From the NCBI GenBank assembly GCA_035528295.1, contig DATKYY010000053.1:1-14401 (forward strand): a stretch of DNA of 14,401 nt, read 5' to 3'. The notes under the pieces were generated by a model that saw only the letters and a list, made by a program, of their open reading frames with translations, was not told the origin of the DNA and did no database searches. Shown here piece by piece: positions 1-6,624 of the stretch. This DNA is from G020353235 sp035528295 (GTDB taxonomy: Bacteria; Chloroflexota; Dehalococcoidia; Dehalococcoidales; JAUYDJ01). Numbering within the stretch: the stretch's first letter is position 1; every line of letters begins with the position of its first letter. A program made the position numbers and the translations under genes.

Positions 1-1086
1 TTCGGGGGTGGGGCGGTGGCGGATGTTGGCTCGCCTGGCCTGAAAGTCGCCGCAGTCGGAGCAGGAGCTCACCTCCAGCCACTCCTCACAGCCGGGCGCC
101 CACATCTCAATGTCATAGCTCTTCTGGGAGGCAAAGCCCAAATCGGCGGTGCAGAGCTGCTTCACCCGGTGGGGGATTTCCAGCCGCTGGCAGACCGCCT
201 CGGCATTACCGACCATCTTCTCCAGCTCATCATTGGAGCTTTCGGCATCGGTGAACTTGTAGAGCTCCACCTTGTCAAACTGGTGCCCGCGCTTGATGCC
301 GCGGGTGTCTTTGCCGGCTGACATCTTCTCGCGGCGGAAGCAGGCGGTATAGGCAACGTGGTAGATGGGCAGGACGCCCGGCAGGATGATTTCATCGCGG
401 TATAGATTGGTCAGGGGCACCTCGGCGGTGGGCACAAACCAGAAGTCGTCTATCTCATCGTGGTAGAGGTTGTCGGCGAACTTGGGCAGGTTGCCCGAGC
501 CGACCATGCACTCCCGCTTGACCATAAAGGGGGGATAAATCTCTTTGTAGCCGTGCTCGCTGGTGTGCAGGTCAAGCATGAAGTTAATCAGGGCACGCTG
601 CAGATGTGAGCCCAGCCCCTTCAGGACATAGAAGCGGCTGCCGGAGAGCTTCACCCCTCTTTTAAAGTCAATGATGTCCAGCTTTTCCCCCAGTTGCCAG
701 TGGGGTTTGGGGGTGAAGTCAAAGCTTTTGGGCTCACCACTGGTGCGCACCACCACGTTGTCGCTGTCGTTCTTGCCCACCGGCACCGAGGGGTGGGGGA
801 CATTGGGCACCTGGAGCAGCAGCTCGGCAAGCTGCTCGTCAATGGTCCTCACCTCGTCTTCCAGACTCCTTATCATCACGCGCAGGTCGCGTCCCTCTTC
901 TACCTTGGCTCTCTTCTGGCGGGAGATTTCTTTGCGCTCCCGGCGCATGTCTTCCAGCTCAATCAGCTTGCGGCGGCGCTCAGTGTCAAGCTCCAGAATC
1001 TCGTCCAGCGGGGCGCTGTCCTGGCGCTTTTTTAATGACTCTCTGACCAGGTCCGGCTTTTCCCGAATAAACTTAAGGTCAAGCAT
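1..1086 (-). CDS. serS: Seryl-tRNA synthetase, partial (C-terminus beyond window)
   Basis: Charges tRNA-Ser with serine in the cytoplasm. The 362 codons present begin at an ATG that shares one base with the lysS stop (TGATG), so translation is probably coupled to lysS. Residues about 1-105 form the N-terminal two-helix antiparallel arm that binds the tRNA-Ser long variable arm; it is rich in Arg, Lys and Glu. The class II catalytic core follows. TAEVPL lies near residues 220-225. The motif 2 region runs from about 249 to 273 and includes CFRREKMSAGKDTRG and HQFDKVEL. The family-typical SSCSDCGDFQARR sits near 340-352. The reading frame is open to base 1, so motif 3 and the last 60 or so residues of a normal protein of about 420-430 aa lie outside the window. 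It is the last visible gene of the block that starts at dnaX. Identification is secure; nothing looks broken. Confidence 0.97.
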   Translation of the reverse strand, partial: MLDLKFIREKPDLVRESLKKRQDSAPLDEILELDTERRRKLIELEDMRRERKEISRQKRAKVEEGRDLRVMIRSLEDEVRTIDEQLAELLLQVPNVPHPSVPVGKNDSDNVVVRTSGEPKSFDFTPKPHWQLGEKLDIIDFKRGVKLSGSRFYVLKGLGSHLQRALINFMLDLHTSEHGYKEIYPPFMVKRECMVGSGNLPKFADNLYHDEIDDFWFVPTAEVPLTNLYRDEIILPGVLPIYHVAYTACFRREKMSAGKDTRGIKRGHQFDKVELYKFTDAESSNDELEKMVGNAEAVCQRLEIPHRVKQLCTADLGFASQKSYDIEMWAPGCEEWLEVSSCSDCGDFQARRANIRHRPTPE

Positions 1087-2567
1087 CACTCTTTCTCCTT
1101 GAGCTGGGGGAATAAAATTACCTCGCGGATTGAGTGCTGGTTGGTGAAGAGCATCACCAGCCGGTCAATGCCCACCCCCAGCCCGCCGCTGGGGGGCATA
1201 CCATGCTCCAACGCCAGCAGAAAGTCCTGGTCGATGGTCTCCACCGGCTCACCCTCGGGGTGGCGCTGCTTCTGCTGGTTTAAGAAGCGCTCCCTTTGCT
1301 CTACGGGGTCGTTGAGCTCGGTAAAGGCATTGGCAATCTCCAGCCCGCCGGCGAAGGCTTCAAAGCGCTCCACCAGGCGGTTATCATCGGCTTTGGTCTT
1401 GGCCAGCGGGGACATCTCCACCGGGTAGTCAATAAGAATGGTCGGCTGTATCAGGTTGGGCTCAACGAAGGTGGCGATAAGCTCATCAACCAGCCGCCCC
1501 CGGTCCTTCTGCGGGTCGACTTCTATGTTCAGCTTGAGCATCTCTGCCCGCAGCGAATCGGCATCGGGGAACTGCATAAAGTCAATACCACTGTATTTGA
1601 TAATTGCCTCCCTCAGGCTGAGCTGCGGCCAGGGCGGCTTGAAGCTGATTATTTCGTCGCCGAATTTAACCCGATTGGTGCCCAGAACCTGCTGGCAGAC
1701 CTTGGCTACCATCTCCTCCAGCATCTTCATCACGTCGCGGTAGTCGGCGTAGGCTTCATAGCTTTCCAGCATGGTGAACTCCGGGTTGTGCTTGGTGGAG
1801 ATACCCTCGTTGCGGAAGATGCGCCCCAGCTCGTAGACCTTGTCCAGGCCACCGATAAGCAGCCGTTTGAGGTGGAGCTCCAGGGCGATGCGCAGGTAGA
1901 AGTCCTGGTCAAGGGCGTGGTGGTGGGTGGTGAAGGGCTGGGCCAGGGCACCGCCGGCGGCGGGCTGCAGCACCGGCGTTTCCACCTCAATAAAGCCCCG
2001 CTGGTTGAGAAAGTGGCGGATGGCCGAAATCACCTGGCTGCGTATCTGGAAGATTTCCCTGACCTCGGTGTTGCTGATGAGGTCCAGGTAGCGCTGGCGG
2101 AAGCGCTTGTCAACATCGCTCAGCCCGTGCCACTTCTCGGGCAGGGGCTGAAGTGACTTGGCCAGCAGGGTGAAACCGGCTACCTCAAGGGTTGGTTCGC
2201 CGGTCTTGGTCCGGAAGAGCCGGCCGCTGGCGCCGATAATATCGCCGATATCTATCTCCTTGAACAGCTTGAGGCTGGCCTGGTCCAGTCTTTCGTGGTT
2301 GAAGTAGAGCTGAATCTTGCCCGAGCTATCATGGATGTCAACAAAGGAGATTTTACCCATCGCCCGGTTAGCCATAACCCGGCCGGCGAGATTGACCTCA
2401 GGGGCTTCTTTTTGACCTGACGCCTCCTGCTGCTGAACCAGGGCTATCGCCTGCTGGGTGGTGTGGCTGCGGTGATAGCTGGCCGGGTAGGGATTAACGC
2501 CCAGGGCCCGAATCCGTTCCAGCTTCTGCTGTCTTTGCTTGGTGATGCGTTCTAGTCCGGTTGCCAT
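1086..2567 (-). CDS. lysS: Lysyl-tRNA synthetase, class II
   Basis: Attaches lysine to tRNA-Lys. The 493-residue protein has the usual length and layout. An N-terminal OB-fold anticodon-binding domain covers about residues 57-140 (VNLAGRVMANRAMGKISFVDI). The class II catalytic domain follows, with motif 1 around KRFRQRYLDLI (154-164), motif 2 at FRNEGISTKHNPEFTMLE (251-268) and motif 3 at GGLGVGIDRLVMLFT (461-475). The ATG start is preceded only by a weak purine stretch (AGAGAG directly before it), so initiation may depend partly on upstream transcription from recO. Its stop overlaps the serS start by one base. A 65-nt spacer separates it from recO with no convincing terminator, so it is probably co-transcribed with the genes upstream. 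No anomalies are seen. Confidence 0.98.
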   Translation of the reverse strand: MATGLERITKQRQQKLERIRALGVNPYPASYHRSHTTQQAIALVQQQEASGQKEAPEVNLAGRVMANRAMGKISFVDIHDSSGKIQLYFNHERLDQASLKLFKEIDIGDIIGASGRLFRTKTGEPTLEVAGFTLLAKSLQPLPEKWHGLSDVDKRFRQRYLDLISNTEVREIFQIRSQVISAIRHFLNQRGFIEVETPVLQPAAGGALAQPFTTHHHALDQDFYLRIALELHLKRLLIGGLDKVYELGRIFRNEGISTKHNPEFTMLESYEAYADYRDVMKMLEEMVAKVCQQVLGTNRVKFGDEIISFKPPWPQLSLREAIIKYSGIDFMQFPDADSLRAEMLKLNIEVDPQKDRGRLVDELIATFVEPNLIQPTILIDYPVEMSPLAKTKADDNRLVERFEAFAGGLEIANAFTELNDPVEQRERFLNQQKQRHPEGEPVETIDQDFLLALEHGMPPSGGLGVGIDRLVMLFTNQHSIREVILFPQLKEKE

Positions 2568-2632
2568 CTCTCTAATAATATCGCAAAAAGGCGGTGAGTT
2601 CTATACTCCCCGCCATATATTTTATCTCTGGT

Positions 2633-3415
2633 CTAGGCTGGAGTGCTCTGGTTTGATTTCAACCGGGCTAAATCATTAAGCCAGGCAGTTGACTTTATCT
2701 CCCGTTCCAGCAGGAATATCTGGTAGTCTCGCATCAATATTTCCAGCTGGTGGGACAGCTCCGGGGTTAGTTTCAGCCTCTGGGCAGTGGGGTAATCGCT
2801 GGCCTGCAGAAAGCGGAGCACCTTCAGTGCTTCCGGTGATAGGGGGTAGCCCAGCGGCTGGCCCGGTCGGCAGTTGGCGCAGAGCATACCGCCGGCACCG
2901 GGGCAGAAGTAGTTGGTCACCGGCTCCAGAGGTGAGCGGCAGGTGACACACTGCTGAAGCTGGGGGCGGTAGCCGACTTTGTCTAAGAGTTGCAGCTCAA
3001 AGTAGCGCAGGACCAGCTCTTTATTATTTGCCTGGCATAGCTGTTGCATCGTCTCCAGGAGCAGCTGGAACAGGGGCTGGTTTTCCGCTTCGTCGGGGGT
3101 GAACCTGTTGACCAGTTCGGTGAGATAGAGGGCGTATGAAGCCAGGTCCAGGTCACTTTTGAGGGGCAAAAAGCTGTTGATGGTCTGGCTGCCGGTTATG
3201 GTATCCAGATTTCGGCCCCTGGCCAGCGAGACCAGACTATAGGTCAGCAGCTCAAGGTGTCCGGCCAGCTTGCTGCGGGGGCGGCGCACCCCTTTGGCAA
3301 ATCCCTGAATCTTGCCCAGGTGTGGGGTGTAGAGGGTGAGGATTCGGTCCGCCTCACCCAGCTTGGTCTTTTTAATAATAATCGCTTCGGTCTGATAATT
3401 TCTTGGCTTGGCCAT
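2633..3415 (-). CDS. recO: DNA repair protein RecO
   Basis: RecO works with RecR (also in this window, at 5685-6278) to load RecA onto SSB-coated single-stranded DNA in gap repair. The 260-residue protein has the family layout. An N-terminal OB-fold begins with the typical YQTEAIIIKKTKLGEADRILTLYT and the following G-x-x-K-G-x-R-R-P-x-S segment (residues 38-49). A helical domain follows. A zinc-binding insert carries C156-x2-C159 and C179-x2-C182, with an extra C171 between them. The ATG lies only 2 nt after the stop of the AOR gene, so the two are almost certainly transcribed, and perhaps translated, together. No strong Shine-Dalgarno sequence is visible, which fits translational coupling. 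The association of recO with lysS/serS downstream and an oxidoreductase upstream is a matter of operon layout, not known biochemistry. Confidence 0.95.
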   Translation of the reverse strand: MAKPRNYQTEAIIIKKTKLGEADRILTLYTPHLGKIQGFAKGVRRPRSKLAGHLELLTYSLVSLARGRNLDTITGSQTINSFLPLKSDLDLASYALYLTELVNRFTPDEAENQPLFQLLLETMQQLCQANNKELVLRYFELQLLDKVGYRPQLQQCVTCRSPLEPVTNYFCPGAGGMLCANCRPGQPLGYPLSPEALKVLRFLQASDYPTAQRLKLTPELSHQLEILMRDYQIFLLEREIKSTAWLNDLARLKSNQSTPA

Positions 3416-3417
3416 TT

Positions 3418-5181
3418 TTATTTACGCTCGGTAAGTATCTGCTTGACCTGCCCGATTGTCTCACGGACATATTTCTCGTCCAGCACACCGACGGCTGAAG
3501 GGGTCTCGAAGATTCGCTTGGGCAGGTGGTAGTCATCTAGCGAGAAGCCCTCTCTGAACTTGAAGCGATATTTTTCACTATGAATTTCTTCACCGAGCCG
3601 ATGAAGGTCTTCGGGAGGAATATCAAAGCCGGCTATCTGGAGTGCCCTTGAGACTAAATCCGGCTGGTATATTTCCCGCGCAAAGAAACAGATAGTCAGG
3701 CTGGTCAAAATCTGACGCCAGCGCTCCTCTTTGAGCAGGGTCTCGGCAAGCTCCCTGGGGGTGAGCTTCTCTTTGACCAGAACCTTCTGGTCAACGCTGT
3801 AGCCGGCATTATCGCAGTGATGGTGTCGGGCGGCGATAAAAGTGCCGATGTGTGCCGCTGGTCCGGTGTGATAACCAGGCATTTCATTTTTGCCGAAGGC
3901 GAGGGCAAAGTCTTGGCCGCCATATATGGAGGCGGCATGCACCACTCCCCGTGCCAGTGCCTGATAGAACTCATTGGGCTGTTCCACAATGAGCGGTATC
4001 GCCTTCAGGTAGCTGGTGTAGTCCCCCCAGCTGAGCTTGATACCCTGTGTTTCTTTTTCGGAAATGAGACCTTGCTCCTGAGCTTCGGTGGCCCAGGCCA
4101 GGATTACGCCGGTGCTCATCGCATCCACCGCCACCTCATCTACCTTTTCCAGCAGCTTGAGCAGCCCTTTGGCATCGGAGATACCGAGCATTGGCCCCAG
4201 GGCATAGAGGGGCTCGTAATCATAGGAAATCATTGAGGTTTTATAGAAGAAGTCCTCATCTCCGTAGGGCTCTCTCAATGCCGCCAGATGGATGCAGGCT
4301 ACCGGACAGTGAGCACAGGCAAGTCGCCGGCCTAAATAGTATTCGGCAAAGGCTTCCCCGGAAATCTTGCTGGCACCTTCAAACTGGGCATCTTTCAGAT
4401 TTCGGGTAGGCAGGGCACCTATCTTGTTTAGCGGCAGGACATTCTCCGGCGTGCCCAGGTCATGATATTTCTTCATCGCCGGGGAATTGACGGCTGCCTG
4501 GTAAATCTCGTCGTAAACCTTCTGGTACGCTTTCGGGTCGCTTACCGGGAGGGAGCGTTTACCGGAGACGACCAGCGCCTTCAGCTTTTTACTGCCGAAA
4601 ACAGCCCCCAGGCCGAGTCGGCCAAAGTGGCGGTAGGTTTCGGTGGCGACGCCGGCGTAGGGAATGAGCTTCTCCCCGGCTCGGCCGATGCGCATAATAG
4701 TCCTGAATCCAGCGGCTGTCTCTTTGCCCCTGATAACCCTGCCGGCCGTAGTCACGCTTCTCATCCCCCACAGGGCAGACGCATCCCGGAAGTGAACCTG
4801 GTTGCCATCGATGGTCAGGTAAAGCGGAATTTCACTGGCGCCTCTAATCACGATGGCGCCGTAGCCGGCCATGCGGATGGCGATGGCACTTCGCCCCCCG
4901 GCGTGGCTCTCGCCTAAATTACCGGTGTGCGGTGATTTAAATAGAGTTATCGTTTTGGAGGCAACCGGAAACAGGCCGTTTAAGGGGCCAACGGCAAATA
5001 TAATTGGATTTTGGGCACCGAGGGCATCGCACCCGTTCGGGCATTCTTCATGGAGAAGTTGTATGCCGACACCAACGCCACCGATGTACTTGTCAAAAAG
5101 GTCCTGCCTTCTCTCAACCCAGGATTGCTTCTTGGAGAGGTCAACATAGAGGATATTAGCCAGGGTATCATCTTTTAGCAT
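3418..5181 (-). CDS. Tungsten/molybdenum aldehyde:ferredoxin oxidoreductase family protein
   Basis: AOR-family enzyme of 587 aa. Known members use a bis-pyranopterin tungsten (or Mo) cofactor and one [4Fe-4S] cluster to oxidise aldehydes to acids with ferredoxin, or run in reverse; some relatives reduce aromatic rings (BamB). Visible family signatures are the N-terminal ILYVDLSKK followed by KYIGGVGVG, then GRLGLGAVFGSKKLKALVVSG (residues 187-207). The cluster motif is C289-x2-C292-x3-C296 with a distal C498 (SLTICFFAREIY). DYEPLYALGPMLGI (321-334) and DAMSTG (353-358) match cofactor-domain segments, as does EMPGY (433-437). A strong Shine-Dalgarno (GGAGGTG) precedes the ATG by 4 nt. The start lies inside the preceding ferredoxin gene (14-nt overlap), pointing to a physical electron-transfer partnership. 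The substrate cannot be told from sequence. No molybdopterin biosynthesis genes are in the window. Confidence 0.93.
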   Translation of the reverse strand: MLKDDTLANILYVDLSKKQSWVERRQDLFDKYIGGVGVGIQLLHEECPNGCDALGAQNPIIFAVGPLNGLFPVASKTITLFKSPHTGNLGESHAGGRSAIAIRMAGYGAIVIRGASEIPLYLTIDGNQVHFRDASALWGMRSVTTAGRVIRGKETAAGFRTIMRIGRAGEKLIPYAGVATETYRHFGRLGLGAVFGSKKLKALVVSGKRSLPVSDPKAYQKVYDEIYQAAVNSPAMKKYHDLGTPENVLPLNKIGALPTRNLKDAQFEGASKISGEAFAEYYLGRRLACAHCPVACIHLAALREPYGDEDFFYKTSMISYDYEPLYALGPMLGISDAKGLLKLLEKVDEVAVDAMSTGVILAWATEAQEQGLISEKETQGIKLSWGDYTSYLKAIPLIVEQPNEFYQALARGVVHAASIYGGQDFALAFGKNEMPGYHTGPAAHIGTFIAARHHHCDNAGYSVDQKVLVKEKLTPRELAETLLKEERWRQILTSLTICFFAREIYQPDLVSRALQIAGFDIPPEDLHRLGEEIHSEKYRFKFREGFSLDDYHLPKRIFETPSAVGVLDEKYVRETIGQVKQILTERK

Positions 5182-5584
5182 ATCCCACCTCCAATTTTGC
5201 TAATTCGAGCACCCCGTGGGGGCAGTAGTTGATGCAGTAGCCGCAGTGGATGCAAATCATCGGTTTATCGGCTTCATCATCCCAGAAAATAGCCCCGATG
5301 GTGCAGGCGTCCTGGCAGTTACCGCAGCCGATGCATTTAGTCAGGTCAACCCGTACCCCTTTCCCCCTTTTAGCTTTAAGGGCGCCCGAAGGGCATACTT
5401 TAGCACAGGGTGGATCCTCACAGGCACGGCAGACGATAACGACAAAGCCCCTTTCCATTCCGCCCGCTGACCTGACTCCGATGCAGGTTCTGCTTAGCCC
5501 GGCCTTCCCCATCAGCCGGGAGCAGGCGAACATACAGCTCTGGCAACCAACACACCTTTCCGTGTCAACTACGGATAGCTTCAT
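5168..5584 (-). CDS. Four-cluster [4Fe-4S] ferredoxin-like electron-transfer subunit of AOR
   Basis: A 138-residue iron-sulfur protein of the HycB/DmsB type. It has four Cys motifs: C11-x2-C14-x2-C17-x3-C21; C52-x2-C55-x4-C60-x3-C64; C84-x2-C87-x2-C90-x3-C94; and C111-x2-C114-x2-C117-x3-C121. That is sixteen ligands, enough for four [4Fe-4S] clusters. The second motif, CRACEDPPCAKVC, is the hallmark of electron-transfer subunits of molybdopterin and tungsten enzymes. No signal peptide or membrane segment is seen, so it should be cytoplasmic. An AAGGAT Shine-Dalgarno lies 7 nt before the ATG. The 14-nt overlap with the AOR gene indicates a two-subunit enzyme in which this protein carries electrons between the AOR cluster and an unidentified acceptor. 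It is the first gene after a 100-nt gap containing a hairpin, so it may start a sub-operon. Confidence 0.92.
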   Translation of the reverse strand: MKLSVVDTERCVGCQSCMFACSRLMGKAGLSRTCIGVRSAGGMERGFVVIVCRACEDPPCAKVCPSGALKAKRGKGVRVDLTKCIGCGNCQDACTIGAIFWDDEADKPMICIHCGYCINYCPHGVLELAKLEVGYAKR

Positions 5585-5615
5585 TGCTTCATCCTTTCTT
5601 CAGCTCAAGATAATA

Positions 5616-5637
5616 TAAACCCCAGAGCGGGGGTTTA
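5616..5637 (-). terminator. Hairpin between recR and the ferredoxin gene (possible terminator)
   Basis: TAAACCCC (5616-5623) pairs perfectly with GGGGTTTA (5630-5637) across a 6-base loop. On the minus strand the hairpin is followed by a T-enriched but interrupted run (TATTATCTT). It could end transcripts coming from dnaX-ybaB-recR, fully or in part. It lies upstream of the ferredoxin start and could also act in that gene's leader. The broken T-tract makes efficient termination uncertain. Confidence 0.45.
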
Positions 5638-5684
5638 ACGGTGGAACTGGGGTTAGTATAAAAATTTTTGGGCATGTTAGCTTA

Positions 5685-6278
5685 CTAAAATTCCTGTCTG
5701 CCCTCAATAGCCTGGCTGAGGGTAACATCATCGGCATATTCCAGTTCGGTGCCAAAGGGAAGCCCCCGGGCGAGGCGGGTAACCTTGATGCCCAGGGGCG
5801 AAATAAGCTTGCTTAAATACATGGCGGTCTGCTCACCCTCCAGATTGGGGTTGGTGGCTAAAATAACCTCGTCAACCGGACTGTCCTTCAGCCGTGCCAT
5901 GAGTTCTTTGATTCTGATGTCGTTAGCGCCGACTCCCTCGGTTGGTGAGATGGCACCATGTAGTACATGATACCGCCCACGGTAAATTCCGGTGTGTTCC
6001 AGAGCCAGAATGTCCTGCGGTTGTTCCACGATGCAAATCTTGCTCCGGTCGCGCTGGTCACTGCGGCATACGGGGCAGGGGTCGGCGTCGGTGACATTAA
6101 AGCAGAGAGAACAGAGCTTAATTGCCTTTTTTGCGGACAGGATAGCCTCGGCTAGCGGTCGGGTCTGCTCTTCTGGAGTGCGCAAAAGATAATAGGCAAG
6201 GCGCTGAGCGCTCTTGGGGCCAATGCCGGGCAGCTTGTTGAGCTCCTGGATGAGCTTATCTATGGCTTCGGCAGTCAT
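5685..6278 (-). CDS. recR: Recombination protein RecR
   Basis: Ring-forming DNA-binding protein that acts with RecO (and RecF) to load RecA at single-strand gaps. The 197 residues have normal family length. The helix-hairpin-helix is LPGIGPKSAQRLAYYLL (residues 16-32). A four-Cys zinc finger uses C56-x2-C59 and C68-x2-C71. The Toprim domain begins at about residue 80 (ICIVEQPQD), with ATNPNLEGE at 141-149. The conserved C-terminal segment GLPFGTELEYADDVTLSQA follows. It lies 40 nt after ybaB in the widespread dnaX-ybaB-recR order. An in-frame TAA sits a few codons before the ATG, so this start is forced. The only clear Shine-Dalgarno-like GGAGG lies about 16 nt upstream, which is farther than usual. 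Confidence 0.97.
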   Translation of the reverse strand: MTAEAIDKLIQELNKLPGIGPKSAQRLAYYLLRTPEEQTRPLAEAILSAKKAIKLCSLCFNVTDADPCPVCRSDQRDRSKICIVEQPQDILALEHTGIYRGRYHVLHGAISPTEGVGANDIRIKELMARLKDSPVDEVILATNPNLEGEQTAMYLSKLISPLGIKVTRLARGLPFGTELEYADDVTLSQAIEGRQEF

Positions 6279-6318
6279 GATTTAGCTTTAATCTCCTCCC
6301 GGTTTGTTATGACACCTC

Positions 6319-6624
6319 TTAGGTTAAGCCTGGGATTTTCAGACCGCCGGTTAGCTTGCCCAGACGCTGGGTGGTGAGCTTCTGTGACTTGATAATTGCC
6401 CCACTTACTGCCTTGAAGACCAGCTCTTCCAGATTTTCGGCCTGGCTCGGGTCGATTACCTTGGGTGATATCTTTATCGATTGTAGTTTCTGGCGGCCAG
6501 TAATGGTAACCTTAACCGCCCCCTTGCCTGACTGGGCTTCCAGAATGGTGTTATCCAGTTCCTGTTGCGCTTTCTCCAGCTTTGCCTTGAGTTGCCAGGC
6601 TTGGCCCAGCATAGATAGGTTCAT
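6319..6624 (-). CDS. ybaB: YbaB/EbfC family nucleoid-associated protein
   Basis: A small dimeric DNA-binding protein of 101 aa, the usual family length. Residues about 7-32 form the N-terminal helix (QAWQLKAKLEKAQQEL). This is followed by the typical beta segment GKGAVKVTITGRQKLQSIKISPKVI (33-57) and a C-terminal helix containing the LEELVFKAVSGAIIKSQKL region. Family members bind DNA with low specificity and are thought to shape the nucleoid or support RecR-pathway repair. The start codon overlaps the dnaX stop (ATGA), so it is translationally coupled to dnaX, and recR follows. The dnaX-ybaB-recR arrangement is one of the most conserved in bacteria, which makes the assignment firm despite the small size. 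Confidence 0.95.
   Translation of the reverse strand: MNLSMLGQAWQLKAKLEKAQQELDNTILEAQSGKGAVKVTITGRQKLQSIKISPKVIDPSQAENLEELVFKAVSGAIIKSQKLTTQRLGKLTGGLKIPGLT

Noticed and set aside
1296..2156. 286-codon plus-strand open frame opposite lysS
   Set aside because: It is antisense to conserved class II synthetase motifs, has no recognisable domain, and is explained by codon bias of the lysS frame.
5655..5683. Promoter for the ferredoxin gene with TATACT as -10
   Set aside because: No sequence resembling TTGACA lies 16-18 nt upstream, so the box alone is not enough to call a promoter.
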